This document shows, one piece after another, positions 1-6,561 of a stretch of 11,713 nt of DNA. A program made the translations under genes and the position numbers. The number at the start of each line of letters is the position of its first letter. Position 1 is the first letter of the stretch. Source of the DNA: an uncultured Methylococcaceae bacterium (GTDB lineage Bacteria; Pseudomonadota; Gammaproteobacteria; Methylococcales; Methylomonadaceae). A model generated the notes under the pieces. That model did not search any database. It was not told the DNA's origin and was given only the letters and a program-made list of their open reading frames with translations. The DNA lies in contig CAIMDR010000743.1 in NCBI GenBank assembly GCA_903839795.1, positions 1 to 11,713 on the forward strand, written 5' to 3'.

Positions 1-272
1 GATATGCTTTATCAAACAGCGCATTTTGGGGCTGATTCGTTTGTACATATTCATATAAAATAGCGACAACCGCCTCTTGTGGCGTTTGATAAGTCACTGA
101 TCCGCTAGTTACGGCATAGCCACTCTTGCCAGATAATATATCAGACAAGGTACTTTTACCGGAACCGTTGGGGCTCACGATGGCATGAATTTCACCGGCT
201 TTTATTTCAAGATTAATGCCTTTGAATTTGTTTATCGTTGACGTTGACGGTTAAATTTTTAATACTGAGCAT
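1..272 (-). pseudogene. sufC: Damaged 5' remnant of sufC (SUF system ATPase), runs off window
   Basis: SufC is the ATPase that partners SufB and SufD in Fe-S cluster assembly. An ATG at 272-270, preceded by a GGA ribosome-binding core, opens MLSIKNLTVNVNDKQI, a typical SufC start. After the ATT codon at 227-225 one stray base (224) shifts the frame, and the original frame soon hits TAA. In the shifted frame SufC-like sequence resumes as KGINLEIKAGEIHAI and then SPNGSGKSTLSDILSGK. The Walker A motif here starts with Ser where the family has Gly (GPNGSGKST). After VTSGSVTYQ, SufC similarity stops: the usual Q-loop region is replaced by unrelated sequence (TPQEAVVAILYEYV...) up to the window edge. 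Three independent lesions argue for a pseudogene rather than a single sequencing error. A functional sufC may lie elsewhere; this stretch cannot supply one. The identity of the sequence after about codon 57 is unknown. Confidence 0.75.
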
Positions 273-324
273 AAAAGTTCCAATTGTTTTTTAATGTTGC
301 TTAACGAGCTATTTTCTTGAAGAA

Positions 325-588
325 TTATTCATAATGCGTCCACATCCGCAAAACGTGAACCTCTTTTTCTGCTTCAACAACCTGATAAACCAAGCGATGT
401 TGAATAGAGATGCGTCGGGAATAAAAGCCATGCAAGTTCCCAACCAATTTTTCATAAGGCGGTGGTGTGCCAAAAGGATTTTCAGTCAAAAGTTGCAATA
501 ATTTTTCGGCTTGTGGTTTCAAAGCTGCTTGGGCAATTTTTTTTGCATCTTTGATCGCCAAACGACTCAAGATAACTTGCCACGTCAC
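325..588 (-). CDS. YoeB/Txe-family mRNA interferase toxin
   Basis: An 87-residue type II toxin expected to cut mRNA on the ribosome and to be neutralised by the antitoxin encoded just upstream. The C-terminal half carries the family core KLVGNLHGFYSRRIS followed by QHRLVYQV and a final THYE. Residues corresponding to the E. coli YoeB active site are present: Glu46, Arg65, and the terminal His85-Tyr86 pair. Length fits the family (about 84-90 residues). The start codon is GTG at 588-586 and overlaps the antitoxin stop as GTGA, so translation is probably coupled. The gene looks intact with all catalytic residues, so the toxin is likely active. Family assignment to YoeB/Txe is confident; which subgroup is not. 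Confidence 0.88.
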   Translation of the reverse strand: MTWQVILSRLAIKDAKKIAQAALKPQAEKLLQLLTENPFGTPPPYEKLVGNLHGFYSRRISIQHRLVYQVVEAEKEVHVLRMWTHYE

Positions 589-836
589 CAGTCTAAATCC
601 TGAAGACGGATGCCATTGTCCGGTGATTCATTAGCCACCTCATGAATACTGTCCACCATGCCAGGAATTTGGTTAAGAAACAGCGTTTCTTCAATCGCCT
701 GCCAATCTTCGGCGCTAACAATCACAAAGTTGTTACCGTCACGTTGTTTAACGTGCAAGGTCTCATGGCTTGCAAAACAAGGCTCTATTTCCTTCGGTAA
801 ATTCTTGCGTAGCTTGGTCGCGGTGGTTTCGAGCAT
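585..836 (-). CDS. Phd/YefM-family antitoxin
   Basis: An 83-residue antitoxin, the first gene of a two-gene toxin-antitoxin unit. It shows the Phd/YefM layout: a short N-terminal DNA-binding fold (TTATKLRKNLPKEIE), a central beta strand segment (HVKQRDGNNFVIVSAEDWQAIEET is the region around residues 28-51), and a charged C-terminal tail (roughly 60-83) that would wrap the toxin. The ATG at 836-834 is preceded by AAAGGT at a normal distance. Its stop overlaps the GTG of the YoeB-type toxin by 4 bp. By family knowledge, the antitoxin and the complex repress their own promoter. I see no clear -35/-10 pair in the 60 bases upstream. The assignment rests on length, position and the VSAEDWQAIEET motif. 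Confidence 0.82.
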   Translation of the reverse strand: MLETTATKLRKNLPKEIEPCFASHETLHVKQRDGNNFVIVSAEDWQAIEETLFLNQIPGMVDSIHEVANESPDNGIRLQDLDW

Positions 837-904
837 TGTTATTACCTTTGTGTGTTCAAAGTGTTTGGCTTAATTCGATGAATTACAACTTACTTCATTC
901 GTAT

Positions 905-1042
905 TTACAGTGTTAACTGCTGAATCTCGCATAAAAACTTCTCTGCTGTTTTAAGATATGCAATGGTTGCTTCCATATCAATGCAGCCATCTTTAACTTT
1001 CCTATAATCTTCTTCGGCCATAATTACAGTCACGCGCTCCAT
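905..1042 (-). CDS. Small ORF, hypothetical 45-residue protein
   Basis: This short ORF lies between the hicA stop (1062) and the yefM-type antitoxin and reads from ATG 1042 to TAA 905. The peptide begins MERVTVIMAEEDYRKVKDG and ends KFLCEIQQLTL, acidic and probably helical. The frame stays open upstream past the ATG and reaches a TTG within the end of hicA, so a slightly longer form is possible. No strong ribosome-binding site precedes the ATG. I do not recognise a family. Its place, filling the gap between two toxin-antitoxin pairs on the same strand, and its clean codon-like composition suggest either a real small gene or a trimmed remnant of another antitoxin. Confidence is low to moderate. 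Confidence 0.35.
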   Translation of the reverse strand: MERVTVIMAEEDYRKVKDGCIDMEATIAYLKTAEKFLCEIQQLTL

Positions 1043-1061
1043 TGTGTGTCTAATATCAAAG

Positions 1062-1283
1062 TTAACTCTCAAAAATAGAACGTGATAACTGAGCCTGCCT
1101 GATAATCGATGTTAAGGTTCCGGCTTTAAGTTCTTTATGTTGCGGAACAGGCACGGTAATTGTTGATGTATCAATTTGTTTTTGCATAATGGCATGACTG
1201 CCTTTTTGCCGCACCTGCTCAAAACCATGAGCCAATAAAATCAAACAAACTTCTTTACCCGATAAAACCCTCAGCTTACCCAA
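1062..1283 (-). CDS. hicA: HicA-family mRNA interferase toxin (TTG start)
   Basis: HicA toxins are small double-stranded-RNA-binding-fold proteins that cleave mRNA. With a TTG start at 1283-1281 the product is 73 residues, the usual size, beginning (M)GKLRVLSGKEV. The family signature VRQKGSHAIM holds the catalytic His (His30 in this numbering), followed by ITVPVPQHKELKAGTL and SIIRQAQLSR, all standard HicA blocks. I chose this start because GGAGG (1290-1294) sits 6 bases upstream and because the homologous N-terminus begins here; a farther ATG at 1358 would add 25 residues that are only hicB read in another frame. The gene overlaps the end of hicB by 8 bp, so the two are translationally coupled. 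It looks intact and probably active. Confidence 0.88.
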   Translation of the reverse strand: MGKLRVLSGKEVCLILLAHGFEQVRQKGSHAIMQKQIDTSTITVPVPQHKELKAGTLTSIIRQAQLSRSIFES

Positions 1284-1500
1284 AGGCAACCTCCATTGAG
1301 GAAATATAGGTTTCACCATAATAGCGTTGTTTAATTTCTTCCGCTGAGGCGCATTCAAAGAATAATTCCACTGCTTCCTTTAGGTTATCCTTTGCTTCTT
1401 CAATATTAGAACCTTGGCTGGCAATATCCAATTCAGGACACAAAGACACATAAATATCATCTTCTTTGTGAATAATGGCGGTGAGTTGTTTATAACGCAT
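1276..1500 (-). CDS. hicB: HicB-family antitoxin, short form
   Basis: A 74-residue antitoxin that should bind and block HicA. It has the partial RNase H-like HicB fold: LTAIIHKEDDIYVSLCPELDIASQG at about residues 6-30 (the CPELDIASQG block is diagnostic), then IEEAKDNLKEAVELFFE, a helix conserved in the family. It ends ETYISSMEVAFG. Unlike many HicB proteins it has no C-terminal helix-turn-helix or ribbon-helix-helix domain, so autoregulation by HicB alone is doubtful. The ATG at 1500-1498 follows an AGAGGGG ribosome-binding site. The gene order antitoxin then toxin and the overlapping junction are common for this short-HicB group. Confidence 0.87.
   Translation of the reverse strand: MRYKQLTAIIHKEDDIYVSLCPELDIASQGSNIEEAKDNLKEAVELFFECASAEEIKQRYYGETYISSMEVAFG
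1290..1294 (-). promoter_or_regulatory. Ribosome-binding site that fixes the hicA start
   Basis: GGAGG on the minus strand lies inside the last codons of hicB, 6 bases before TTG 1283-1281. Its strength and spacing favour the TTG over any ATG farther upstream as the hicA start. Confidence 0.7.
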
Positions 1501-1524
1501 AGAAGCCCCTCTTTCTTATAGATA

Positions 1525-1537
1525 CTTAAATTTTAAG
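1525..1537. promoter_or_regulatory. Small palindrome upstream of hicBA, possible operator
   Basis: A 13-base inverted repeat (CTTAAA and TTTAAG around one centre base) lies about 25 bases before the hicB start codon, just ahead of a TATAAG-like -10 on the minus strand. Position suits an operator, but AT-rich palindromes of this size also arise by chance, and the short HicB has no obvious DNA-binding domain. Confidence 0.25.
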
Positions 1538-1644
1538 GAAAAAACTTATAAATTTCTCGTCTGTGCATGACGGTTTTTACCGTAATACTTTCATTTTCAA
1601 TCACTAAGCCCAGTCCAGTCGGTAATTGCCAAATCTGACTTCCA
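1533..1644 (-). pseudogene. C-terminal remnant of a RelE/ParE-type toxin, frameshifted
   Basis: Directly behind the RelB-like antitoxin, where its toxin partner should be, only the last roughly 35 codons of a RelE-like toxin remain. One frame reads VRFGNYRL and the next frame continues GLVIENESITVKTVMHRREIYKFFP to TAA 1535-1533. Joined, these give the familiar RelE ending (NYRLGLVIEN...HRREIY.FFP). The break lies in a tandem 5-base repeat, GACTG GACTG on the minus strand (1611-1620); removing one unit restores the reading frame. The N-terminal two thirds of the toxin are missing altogether. A 44-codon ORF from ATG 1667 runs through the second frame, but it begins inside the antitoxin and its first part is not toxin-like. 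The toxin is almost certainly dead. Confidence 0.65.
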
Positions 1645-1839
1645 TCAAACTTTAACCAAAGTCGCATAGTATTTCTTTGCATCTTCAATGCTCATAACGT
1701 CACTTTCATCATCCTTTATAAACTGGACTAAAGCGTAATTCTCCAAAACATTTTCGATTTTCTCGAAGGTCGCTATATCAAGCTGTACAGCCACTTTTTG
1801 ATTAGCCTCATCAACAATGTATTGTCTTTTTAATTCCAT
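1645..1839 (-). CDS. RelB-like antitoxin, orphaned
   Basis: A 64-residue protein, MELKRQYIVDEANQKVAVQL at the start, then ATFEKIENVLENYALVQFI and an acidic tail DDESDVMSIEDAKKYY. This matches a common antitoxin group that pairs with RelE/ParE-type toxins of the HRREIYRYFP-ending class. I chose the ATG at 1839-1837 because a GGGGGTAAG ribosome-binding site lies just before it; the 12 extra residues available from ATG 1875 (MLFLVLLFGGKI) look like translated leader. The partner toxin downstream is reduced to a frameshifted stub, so this antitoxin stands alone. It may persist as an anti-addiction factor against related toxins elsewhere or simply be decaying. The exact antitoxin family name is inferred from pattern memory. 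Confidence 0.7.
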   Translation of the reverse strand: MELKRQYIVDEANQKVAVQLDIATFEKIENVLENYALVQFIKDDESDVMSIEDAKKYYATLVKV

Positions 1840-1973
1840 GATCTTACCCCCAAAAAGTAACACCAAGAAAAGCATTGATTTTAAAGGTTTTTAATTAGTA
1901 AAGTTGGAAATTTAATATCTGAAAGTCTATAGAGCATAGTTAATTACCTGATTTATCTTGTATTTAATAACGC

Positions 1974-2879
1974 TTAATGGACTTGCGACTTTTCAAACAA
2001 TGCCAAACATTGAAGCTTTATAGTGTCGCAAATAGTATGTAGAGGTAAATGGCTTAAATTTTTTGTATCGAATGGATTTTGTAACTCAATACCAATTCTA
2101 TCCAAAGACAGTAATGGATAAGCAACCAGAAAAAAAACAAATACCGTACTAAATCCCGCCTTTTCTATTAAAGAAAAAGGCAGTAATAATAAAAAAATAA
2201 AAATAAATCGTCGGGTTTTAATTGCATAAACTAATGGCATAGGAGTTTTTAAAATTCTTTCACAACCGCCAATATAATCAACCAGTAAAACTCTCTGTCC
2301 TTCCAAAATCTGAAAAGTGAACCCGTCTATTTGGTGCGTAAACCTGGCTTTCTCCAATAATGCAGCTATTTTACTCGCAACAAACAAGGGCTTGTGCACA
2401 GCAGAATTTAGGGCCTCAATATCCTCCACGCTTAGTAAATCGTGTAAATTATCGAAGTGACTGCCATTGCGTAATGATTCTTTAACCGCAGAAGAAAATG
2501 TAACCGTCCATTTCAACATCTCTTCACGCCAAACGCCTTCTTGAGGCCCATAATTTAAAGCGCCAATGACGAGATTTCTGCTTTGATTGTTGATACCGCC
2601 CCATATCTTGCGAGCCTCCCACCAACGTTCATGACCCGCATTAGTTCTAAATACCAGTACCAGGCCAAGCACAACGCCGGTATATTCAAATGGAGTCACC
2701 TCCAAATGAGGCAATGGCAGCCAGTAATAATCAAGCATCACCAATAGTAACGGATAACAAGACATTAACAGTAGTGCCGGTAAAATACGCGGCGTCACTG
2801 AACCCTTCCACATTAAGGCGCCAAGCAAAAAACCTGGAGATTCATCTTTATTGCTATGCAACTTTACCGAATTTTTCAT
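1974..2879 (-). CDS. Bestrophin-family anion channel
   Basis: A 301-residue inner-membrane protein of the bestrophin-like family, which forms pentameric anion channels (bacterial members also include cation-permeable ones). Family signatures are clear: VFRTNAGHERWWEARKIWG at about residues 76-94, GCERILKTPMPLVYAIKTRR at about 205-224, and IGIELQNPF near 262-270. Hydrophobic segments fall at about 33-50, 63-78, 224-239 and 242-258, the expected four-helix pattern. The length is normal for bacterial forms. The ATG at 2879 has AAGG upstream, and the gene follows sufB by 29 bp on the same strand, so it is probably cotranscribed with the Rrf2-sufB unit. Some algal bestrophins conduct bicarbonate; whether this one does cannot be read from sequence, but it lies close to a carbon-uptake operon. 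Confidence 0.9.
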   Translation of the reverse strand: MKNSVKLHSNKDESPGFLLGALMWKGSVTPRILPALLLMSCYPLLLVMLDYYWLPLPHLEVTPFEYTGVVLGLVLVFRTNAGHERWWEARKIWGGINNQSRNLVIGALNYGPQEGVWREEMLKWTVTFSSAVKESLRNGSHFDNLHDLLSVEDIEALNSAVHKPLFVASKIAALLEKARFTHQIDGFTFQILEGQRVLLVDYIGGCERILKTPMPLVYAIKTRRFIFIFLLLLPFSLIEKAGFSTVFVFFLVAYPLLSLDRIGIELQNPFDTKNLSHLPLHTICDTIKLQCLALFEKSQVH

Positions 2880-2908
2880 ATTGATAACCTTAATCCACCA
2901 ATTAGAAG

Positions 2909-4357
2909 CTAACCCACCGAACCTTCCAGACTCAAGCCCAGCAATGCTTGCGCTTCTACCGCAAATTCCATTGGCAGCTCCTTAAACACTTCTTTACAAA
3001 AACCGTTAACAATCATGGACACCGCATCTTCTGCTGAAAGTCCGCGTTGCTGACAAAAAAACAACTGATCTTCGCTGATTTTTGAAGTGGTCGCTTCATG
3101 CTCAACCTGTGCAGAAGGTTGCTTAACTTCTATATAAGGAAACGTATGCGCACCGCATTTATCGCCAACCAACAAAGAATCGCACTGGGTATAATTACGG
3201 GCATTTTCAGCACTTTTTAAAACCTTGACCAAACCACGATAGGTGTTTTGTGCTTTACCCGCCGAGATGCCCTTGGACACAATCGTGCTGCGGGTGTTTT
3301 TACCAATATGAATCATCTTGGTGCCGGTATCGGCTTGCTGATAATTATTGGTCAGCGCTACCGAATAAAATTCACCAACGGCATTATCACCCGTCAATAT
3401 ACAACTAGGGTATTTCCAGGTAATCGCCGAACCGGTTTCCACCTGTGTCCAGGACACCTTGGAATTATCGCCACGACAATCGGCGCGTTTGGTAACAAAG
3501 TTATAAATACCACCGAGGCCGTTTTTATCACCCGGATACCAGTTTTGCACAGTCGAATATTTGATAACGGCATCTTTCATCGCTATCAATTCAACTACCG
3601 CCGCATGTAGCTGATTTTCATCACGCATGGGCGCGGTGCAGCCTTCAAGATAGCTGACATGACTGCCTTCATCGGCAATAATCAGAGTCCGTTCAAATTG
3701 CCCGGTATTGGCGGCGTTAATTCTGAAATACGTTGATAACTCCATCGGACAACGCACGCCTTTGGGAATATAAACAAACGATCCATCGGTAAATACAGCG
3801 GCATTTAAAGCGGCAAAATAATTATCGGTATGCGGCACGACTGATCCCAGATACTGCTTAATCAACTCAGGATGCTCGCGCAACGCTTCAGAAATAGGGC
3901 AAAAAATAACCCCCGCATCTTTCAGCTTGCCTTTAAAAGTCGTTGCCACCGATACGCTATCAAAAACAGCATCAACCGCGACACCGGCCAAACGCTCCTG
4001 CTCGTCCAGTGGAATACCCAGCTTTTTATAAGCTTCCAGAATTTGTGGATCGATTTCATCGAGACTTTTGGGGCCATCTTCCTTGCGTTTGGGCGCAGAA
4101 TAATAACTGATCGCTTGATAATCTATCGGGGTAAAATTAACAAATGCCCACTCTGGAGATTTCAGGGTTTGCCAATGCCGGAAGGCTTTTAACCGATACT
4201 CCAGCATAAACTCAGGCTCATTCTTGACCTTCGACAGCTTATGAATGACTGCTTCATCCAATCCTGGAGGAAATGTATCGGTCTCCAATTCAGTCACAAA
4301 CCCCTGTTTGTATTCCTGATTGATAAGGGTGTTGATTTCTTGTGTGCTTGCTGACAT
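2909..4357 (-). CDS. sufB: SufB, Fe-S cluster assembly scaffold
   Basis: SufB with SufC and SufD forms the SufBC2D scaffold on which Fe-S clusters are built in the cytoplasm, receiving sulfur from SufS/SufE. The product is 482 residues, close to E. coli SufB (about 495). The C-terminal beta-helix core is well conserved: [49 protein letters not shown] and [15 protein letters not shown] blocks are present or nearly so (here [13 protein letters not shown]). Cys392 lines up with E. coli Cys405, the sulfur acceptor, and His420-Glu421 with the His433-Glu434 cluster ligand site. The gene starts 16 bp after the Rrf2 regulator stop, with an AGAGAG ribosome-binding site. No sufC or sufD follows directly; a bestrophin gene does. 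Confidence 0.97.
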   Translation of the reverse strand: MSASTQEINTLINQEYKQGFVTELETDTFPPGLDEAVIHKLSKVKNEPEFMLEYRLKAFRHWQTLKSPEWAFVNFTPIDYQAISYYSAPKRKEDGPKSLDEIDPQILEAYKKLGIPLDEQERLAGVAVDAVFDSVSVATTFKGKLKDAGVIFCPISEALREHPELIKQYLGSVVPHTDNYFAALNAAVFTDGSFVYIPKGVRCPMELSTYFRINAANTGQFERTLIIADEGSHVSYLEGCTAPMRDENQLHAAVVELIAMKDAVIKYSTVQNWYPGDKNGLGGIYNFVTKRADCRGDNSKVSWTQVETGSAITWKYPSCILTGDNAVGEFYSVALTNNYQQADTGTKMIHIGKNTRSTIVSKGISAGKAQNTYRGLVKVLKSAENARNYTQCDSLLVGDKCGAHTFPYIEVKQPSAQVEHEATTSKISEDQLFFCQQRGLSAEDAVSMIVNGFCKEVFKELPMEFAVEAQALLGLSLEGSVG

Positions 4358-4373
4358 AAAAAACTCTCTAAAT

Positions 4374-4838
4374 CTAACGATATAAACTGGCGACGGGAAT
4401 CAAGATTTCCTGTTTCCAGGCTGAATCCTGCGAAAGAACCGGCCTAATCATATCTGCCAACGTCACTGATTCTAAGGCATTATGAATGGCTTGATTAATT
4501 AAACTCCAGTTGCCGCGAATGTCACAACCCGCTGCCTGCTCGCAGCCCTGCTGAGAAATACTGCATTCGGTTAACGCAATCGGCCCTTCCAAAGCACTAA
4601 TAACAGCTGCAACGGTAATTTTTTCTGGCGCTCTGGCTAACGTATAACCGCCCTTGGCACCGCGAGTAGAAATCAGTAACTTGGCGTTGACCAACAGCTT
4701 AAGAATCTTACTCACCGTGGGCAGAGCAATGCCGGTTACTGAGGCTATTTCCATAGCGGCATGCATCTGTGTATCATCTCTGGCCATAAAGCTTAAAATG
4801 ACTGTTGCATAATCTGTTAATTTACTTAACCGTAACAT
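4374..4838 (-). CDS. Rrf2/IscR-family regulator of the SUF system
   Basis: A 154-residue winged-helix transcription factor heading the suf unit. It has the Rrf2 N-terminus [19 protein letters not shown], the helix-turn-helix [18 protein letters not shown], the wing [13 protein letters not shown], and a Fe-S ligand loop with Cys92, Cys99 and Cys105, close to the Cys92/98/104 pattern of IscR. The sequence fits the group annotated as SUF system Fe-S cluster assembly regulator (Xanthomonas type). By family knowledge it probably binds a [2Fe-2S] cluster and adjusts suf expression to Fe-S demand, and its own promoter is a likely target. The ATG at 4838 follows GGAG at 5 bases. The spacing to sufB (16 bp) indicates one transcript. 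I leave the symbol empty because names in this group vary. Confidence 0.92.
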   Translation of the reverse strand: MLRLSKLTDYATVILSFMARDDTQMHAAMEIASVTGIALPTVSKILKLLVNAKLLISTRGAKGGYTLARAPEKITVAAVISALEGPIALTECSISQQGCEQAAGCDIRGNWSLINQAIHNALESVTLADMIRPVLSQDSAWKQEILIPVASLYR

Positions 4839-4862
4839 ATCTGCTCCAAATAATTGTGTACC

Positions 4863-4891
4863 ATTATAGTACTATTTAATTTCGCAGTAAA
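4863..4891 (-). promoter_or_regulatory. Promoter of the Rrf2-sufB operon with overlapping dyad
   Basis: On the minus strand TTTACT (4891-4886) and TATAAT (4868-4863) are separated by 17 bases, placing transcription start about 18 bases before the regulator ATG. AGTACT occurs twice, just upstream of the -35 (overlapping its first base region) and just before the -10, and TACCA/TGGTA flank them, giving an imperfect dyad. This is a plausible site for autoregulation by the Rrf2 protein, though it is not a good match to the IscR type 1 consensus. Confidence 0.6.
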
Positions 4892-4922
4892 GTACTTGGT
4901 AATTATCAAATAACTAAGGCCA

Positions 4923-4951
4923 TTGTCGGCACCCTTATTTTTGCTTATAAA
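4923..4951 (+). promoter_or_regulatory. Second, weaker candidate promoter for the dab-like operon
   Basis: TTGTCG and TATAAA with a 17-base spacer lie upstream of the main rightward promoter. A repeat GACGGAC A GACGGAC (4958-4972) followed by a run of seven T lies directly downstream, which could be a pause or weak terminator in the leader. Evidence is pattern-based only. Confidence 0.3.
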
Positions 4952-4998
4952 ACACCCGACGGACAGACGGACTGTTTTTTTGTTTCAGGCTCTAAAGC

Positions 4999-5026
4999 TT
5001 GCCAATTAATAGCTTGACCGTATAAT
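4999..5026 (+). promoter_or_regulatory. Main candidate promoter of the dab-like operon
   Basis: TTGCCA (4999-5004, five of six to consensus) and a perfect TATAAT (5021-5026) are 16 bases apart, predicting transcription start near 5033 and a leader of about 47 bases before the ATG at 5080. A small dyad AAGCT...AGCTT (4995-4999 and 5011-5015) spans the -35 element and could be an operator. The responsible regulator is not visible; no LysR-type gene lies within the window. Confidence 0.55.
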
Positions 5027-5079
5027 TGCAGACCATTGTAAACGGCTTGGTAACGATAGCCTTAAGGAACACATAATTC

Positions 5080-6552
5080 ATGGGGATTCTCAGCCTACTG
5101 CTTTGGACTCCGGCTGCCGGAGTCTTACTTCTGGTGTTTATTCCCGGCCAGAATACCCACGCAATTCGCACACTTGCGAACATGACAACCACCTTTGCAT
5201 TTTTGCTAAGTTGCGGGTTGGTCAGTTTGTATGACCAACATAATGCCTCGCTACAATTCAGTGAGTATTTTCCACTTAATCCCGACCTTGGTAGCGCTTA
5301 CGCCTTGGGTATTGACGGTTTATCCTTGCCCATGCTGGTTTTGGCAACGTTACTTACGTCTATTGCCTTACTGGCTTCTTTTACAATTTCCAGCAGCGTT
5401 AAAGGTTATCATATTTGTATCCTGTTACTTGAATTCGGCATGTTAGGCGTGTTTCTGGCACAGGATTGGGCGCTATTTTATATATTTTGGGAAGTGACTT
5501 TAATCCCGCTATTTTTTCTTATTGGTCGCTGGGGCGGCAAACGTCGTCATGCGGCCAGTCTTAATTTTGTGCTCTACACCATGGGCGGTTCGGTTTTTAT
5601 GCTCATTAGTTTACTGGCGATTAGCCAGTATGATCTTGAACACAGCGGGTCTTTAATGACCACTATGCATCAGGCCGCTCAAGACATGCCCCGGTTTGAG
5701 CAGGTTTTAGTACTGCTTGGTTTTTTGTGTGGCTTTGGCGTTAAAATGCCTATTTTTCCACTGCACGGCTGGCTACCGTTAGCGCATGTTGAAGCACCCA
5801 GTCCCATCAGTATTCTGCTTTCAGGCATTTTACTAAAAATGGGGGCTTATGGCCTGATACGGGTAGTCACCATGTTGCCGGAAGCTGCGCATATCTTACA
5901 ACCCTTCCTGGTTTTTCTGGCGTTGTTTGGAATGCTTTATGGTGGCTTGCTGGCTTGGCGGCAAAGTGACCTTAAAGCCATGATTGCTTATTCTTCAGTC
6001 AGTCACATGGGCATTGTTTTATTAGGTATTGCCACCTTAAATGAAACAGGATTGACCGGTGCAGTCTTGCAAATGACGGCTCACGGCCTGATTGCCGCCG
6101 CACTGTTTCTGTTGGTAGGACTCCTTTATGAACGCACCCACACCCGCAACATTCAGGATTACAGTTCACTGGTTCAGGTAATGCCGCGCTTTGCCCTGCT
6201 CATGACCTTAACATTACTGGCAGCAATGGGACTACCGGGCTCGGTTGGATTTATTGCCGAACTGCATGCACTGATCGGCGGCTTTCAACAATGGGGCGGC
6301 TTGATGGTATTTTTCAGCATCAGTATTTTGATTAGTGCCGCTTATGCCATGCGTACTATCGGACTTTTGTTTACAGGCACGGTAAAACCCCAAATGCAGG
6401 ACATTGCCGACCTGAAACCTTCAGAAATTTTAGCGGCGGGATTATTGGTTACCGGTATTGTGTTATTCGGCCTTTTGCCGGCATCATTAATTGAGCTATC
6501 AGCGACTACCATTACGCAGATGAACCACCAAATCAGCCAACGGCTTTTATAG
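5080..6552 (+). CDS. NuoM/MrpD-like proton-conducting membrane subunit of a DAB-type complex
   Basis: A 490-residue, highly hydrophobic inner-membrane protein of the complex I / Mrp antiporter family (PF00361), close in length to NuoM. The residues of the proton path are all present: Glu138 in FWEVTLIPLFF (NuoM Glu144), Lys222 in GVKMPIFPLHGWLP (Lys234), Lys253 in LLKMGAYG (Lys265), and Glu394 in GFIAELHAL (Glu407). SDLKAMIAYSSVSHMGIVLL is another family block. It therefore looks like a complete ion-translocating unit of roughly 14 helices. No other nuo genes are near; instead dabA follows after 9 bp, so its role is most likely to couple an ion gradient to inorganic carbon uptake. It may be the functional DabB here, or one of two partners. 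The ATG is preceded by AAGGA 11 bases upstream. Confidence 0.9.
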   Translation: MGILSLLLWTPAAGVLLLVFIPGQNTHAIRTLANMTTTFAFLLSCGLVSLYDQHNASLQFSEYFPLNPDLGSAYALGIDGLSLPMLVLATLLTSIALLASFTISSSVKGYHICILLLEFGMLGVFLAQDWALFYIFWEVTLIPLFFLIGRWGGKRRHAASLNFVLYTMGGSVFMLISLLAISQYDLEHSGSLMTTMHQAAQDMPRFEQVLVLLGFLCGFGVKMPIFPLHGWLPLAHVEAPSPISILLSGILLKMGAYGLIRVVTMLPEAAHILQPFLVFLALFGMLYGGLLAWRQSDLKAMIAYSSVSHMGIVLLGIATLNETGLTGAVLQMTAHGLIAAALFLLVGLLYERTHTRNIQDYSSLVQVMPRFALLMTLTLLAAMGLPGSVGFIAELHALIGGFQQWGGLMVFFSISILISAAYAMRTIGLLFTGTVKPQMQDIADLKPSEILAAGLLVTGIVLFGLLPASLIELSATTITQMNHQISQRLL

Positions 6553-6561
6553 TCACTCGCC

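Noticed and set aside
1284..1358. N-terminal extension of hicA to ATG 1358
   Set aside because: These 25 codons are only hicB in another frame; a strong GGAGG before TTG 1283 and family length support the shorter protein.
1840..1875. Longer start for the RelB-like antitoxin
   Set aside because: The added residues MLFLVLLFGGKI are not antitoxin-like, and GGGGGTAAG sits inside them right before ATG 1839.
3248..3610. 120-codon plus-strand ORF
   Set aside because: It lies wholly within sufB on the opposite strand and has no recognisable product.
4958..4980. Rho-independent terminator before the dab-like operon
   Set aside because: Only a 4-bp ACAG/CTGT stem precedes the T-run; the feature is better described as a direct repeat GACGGAC with a T-tract.
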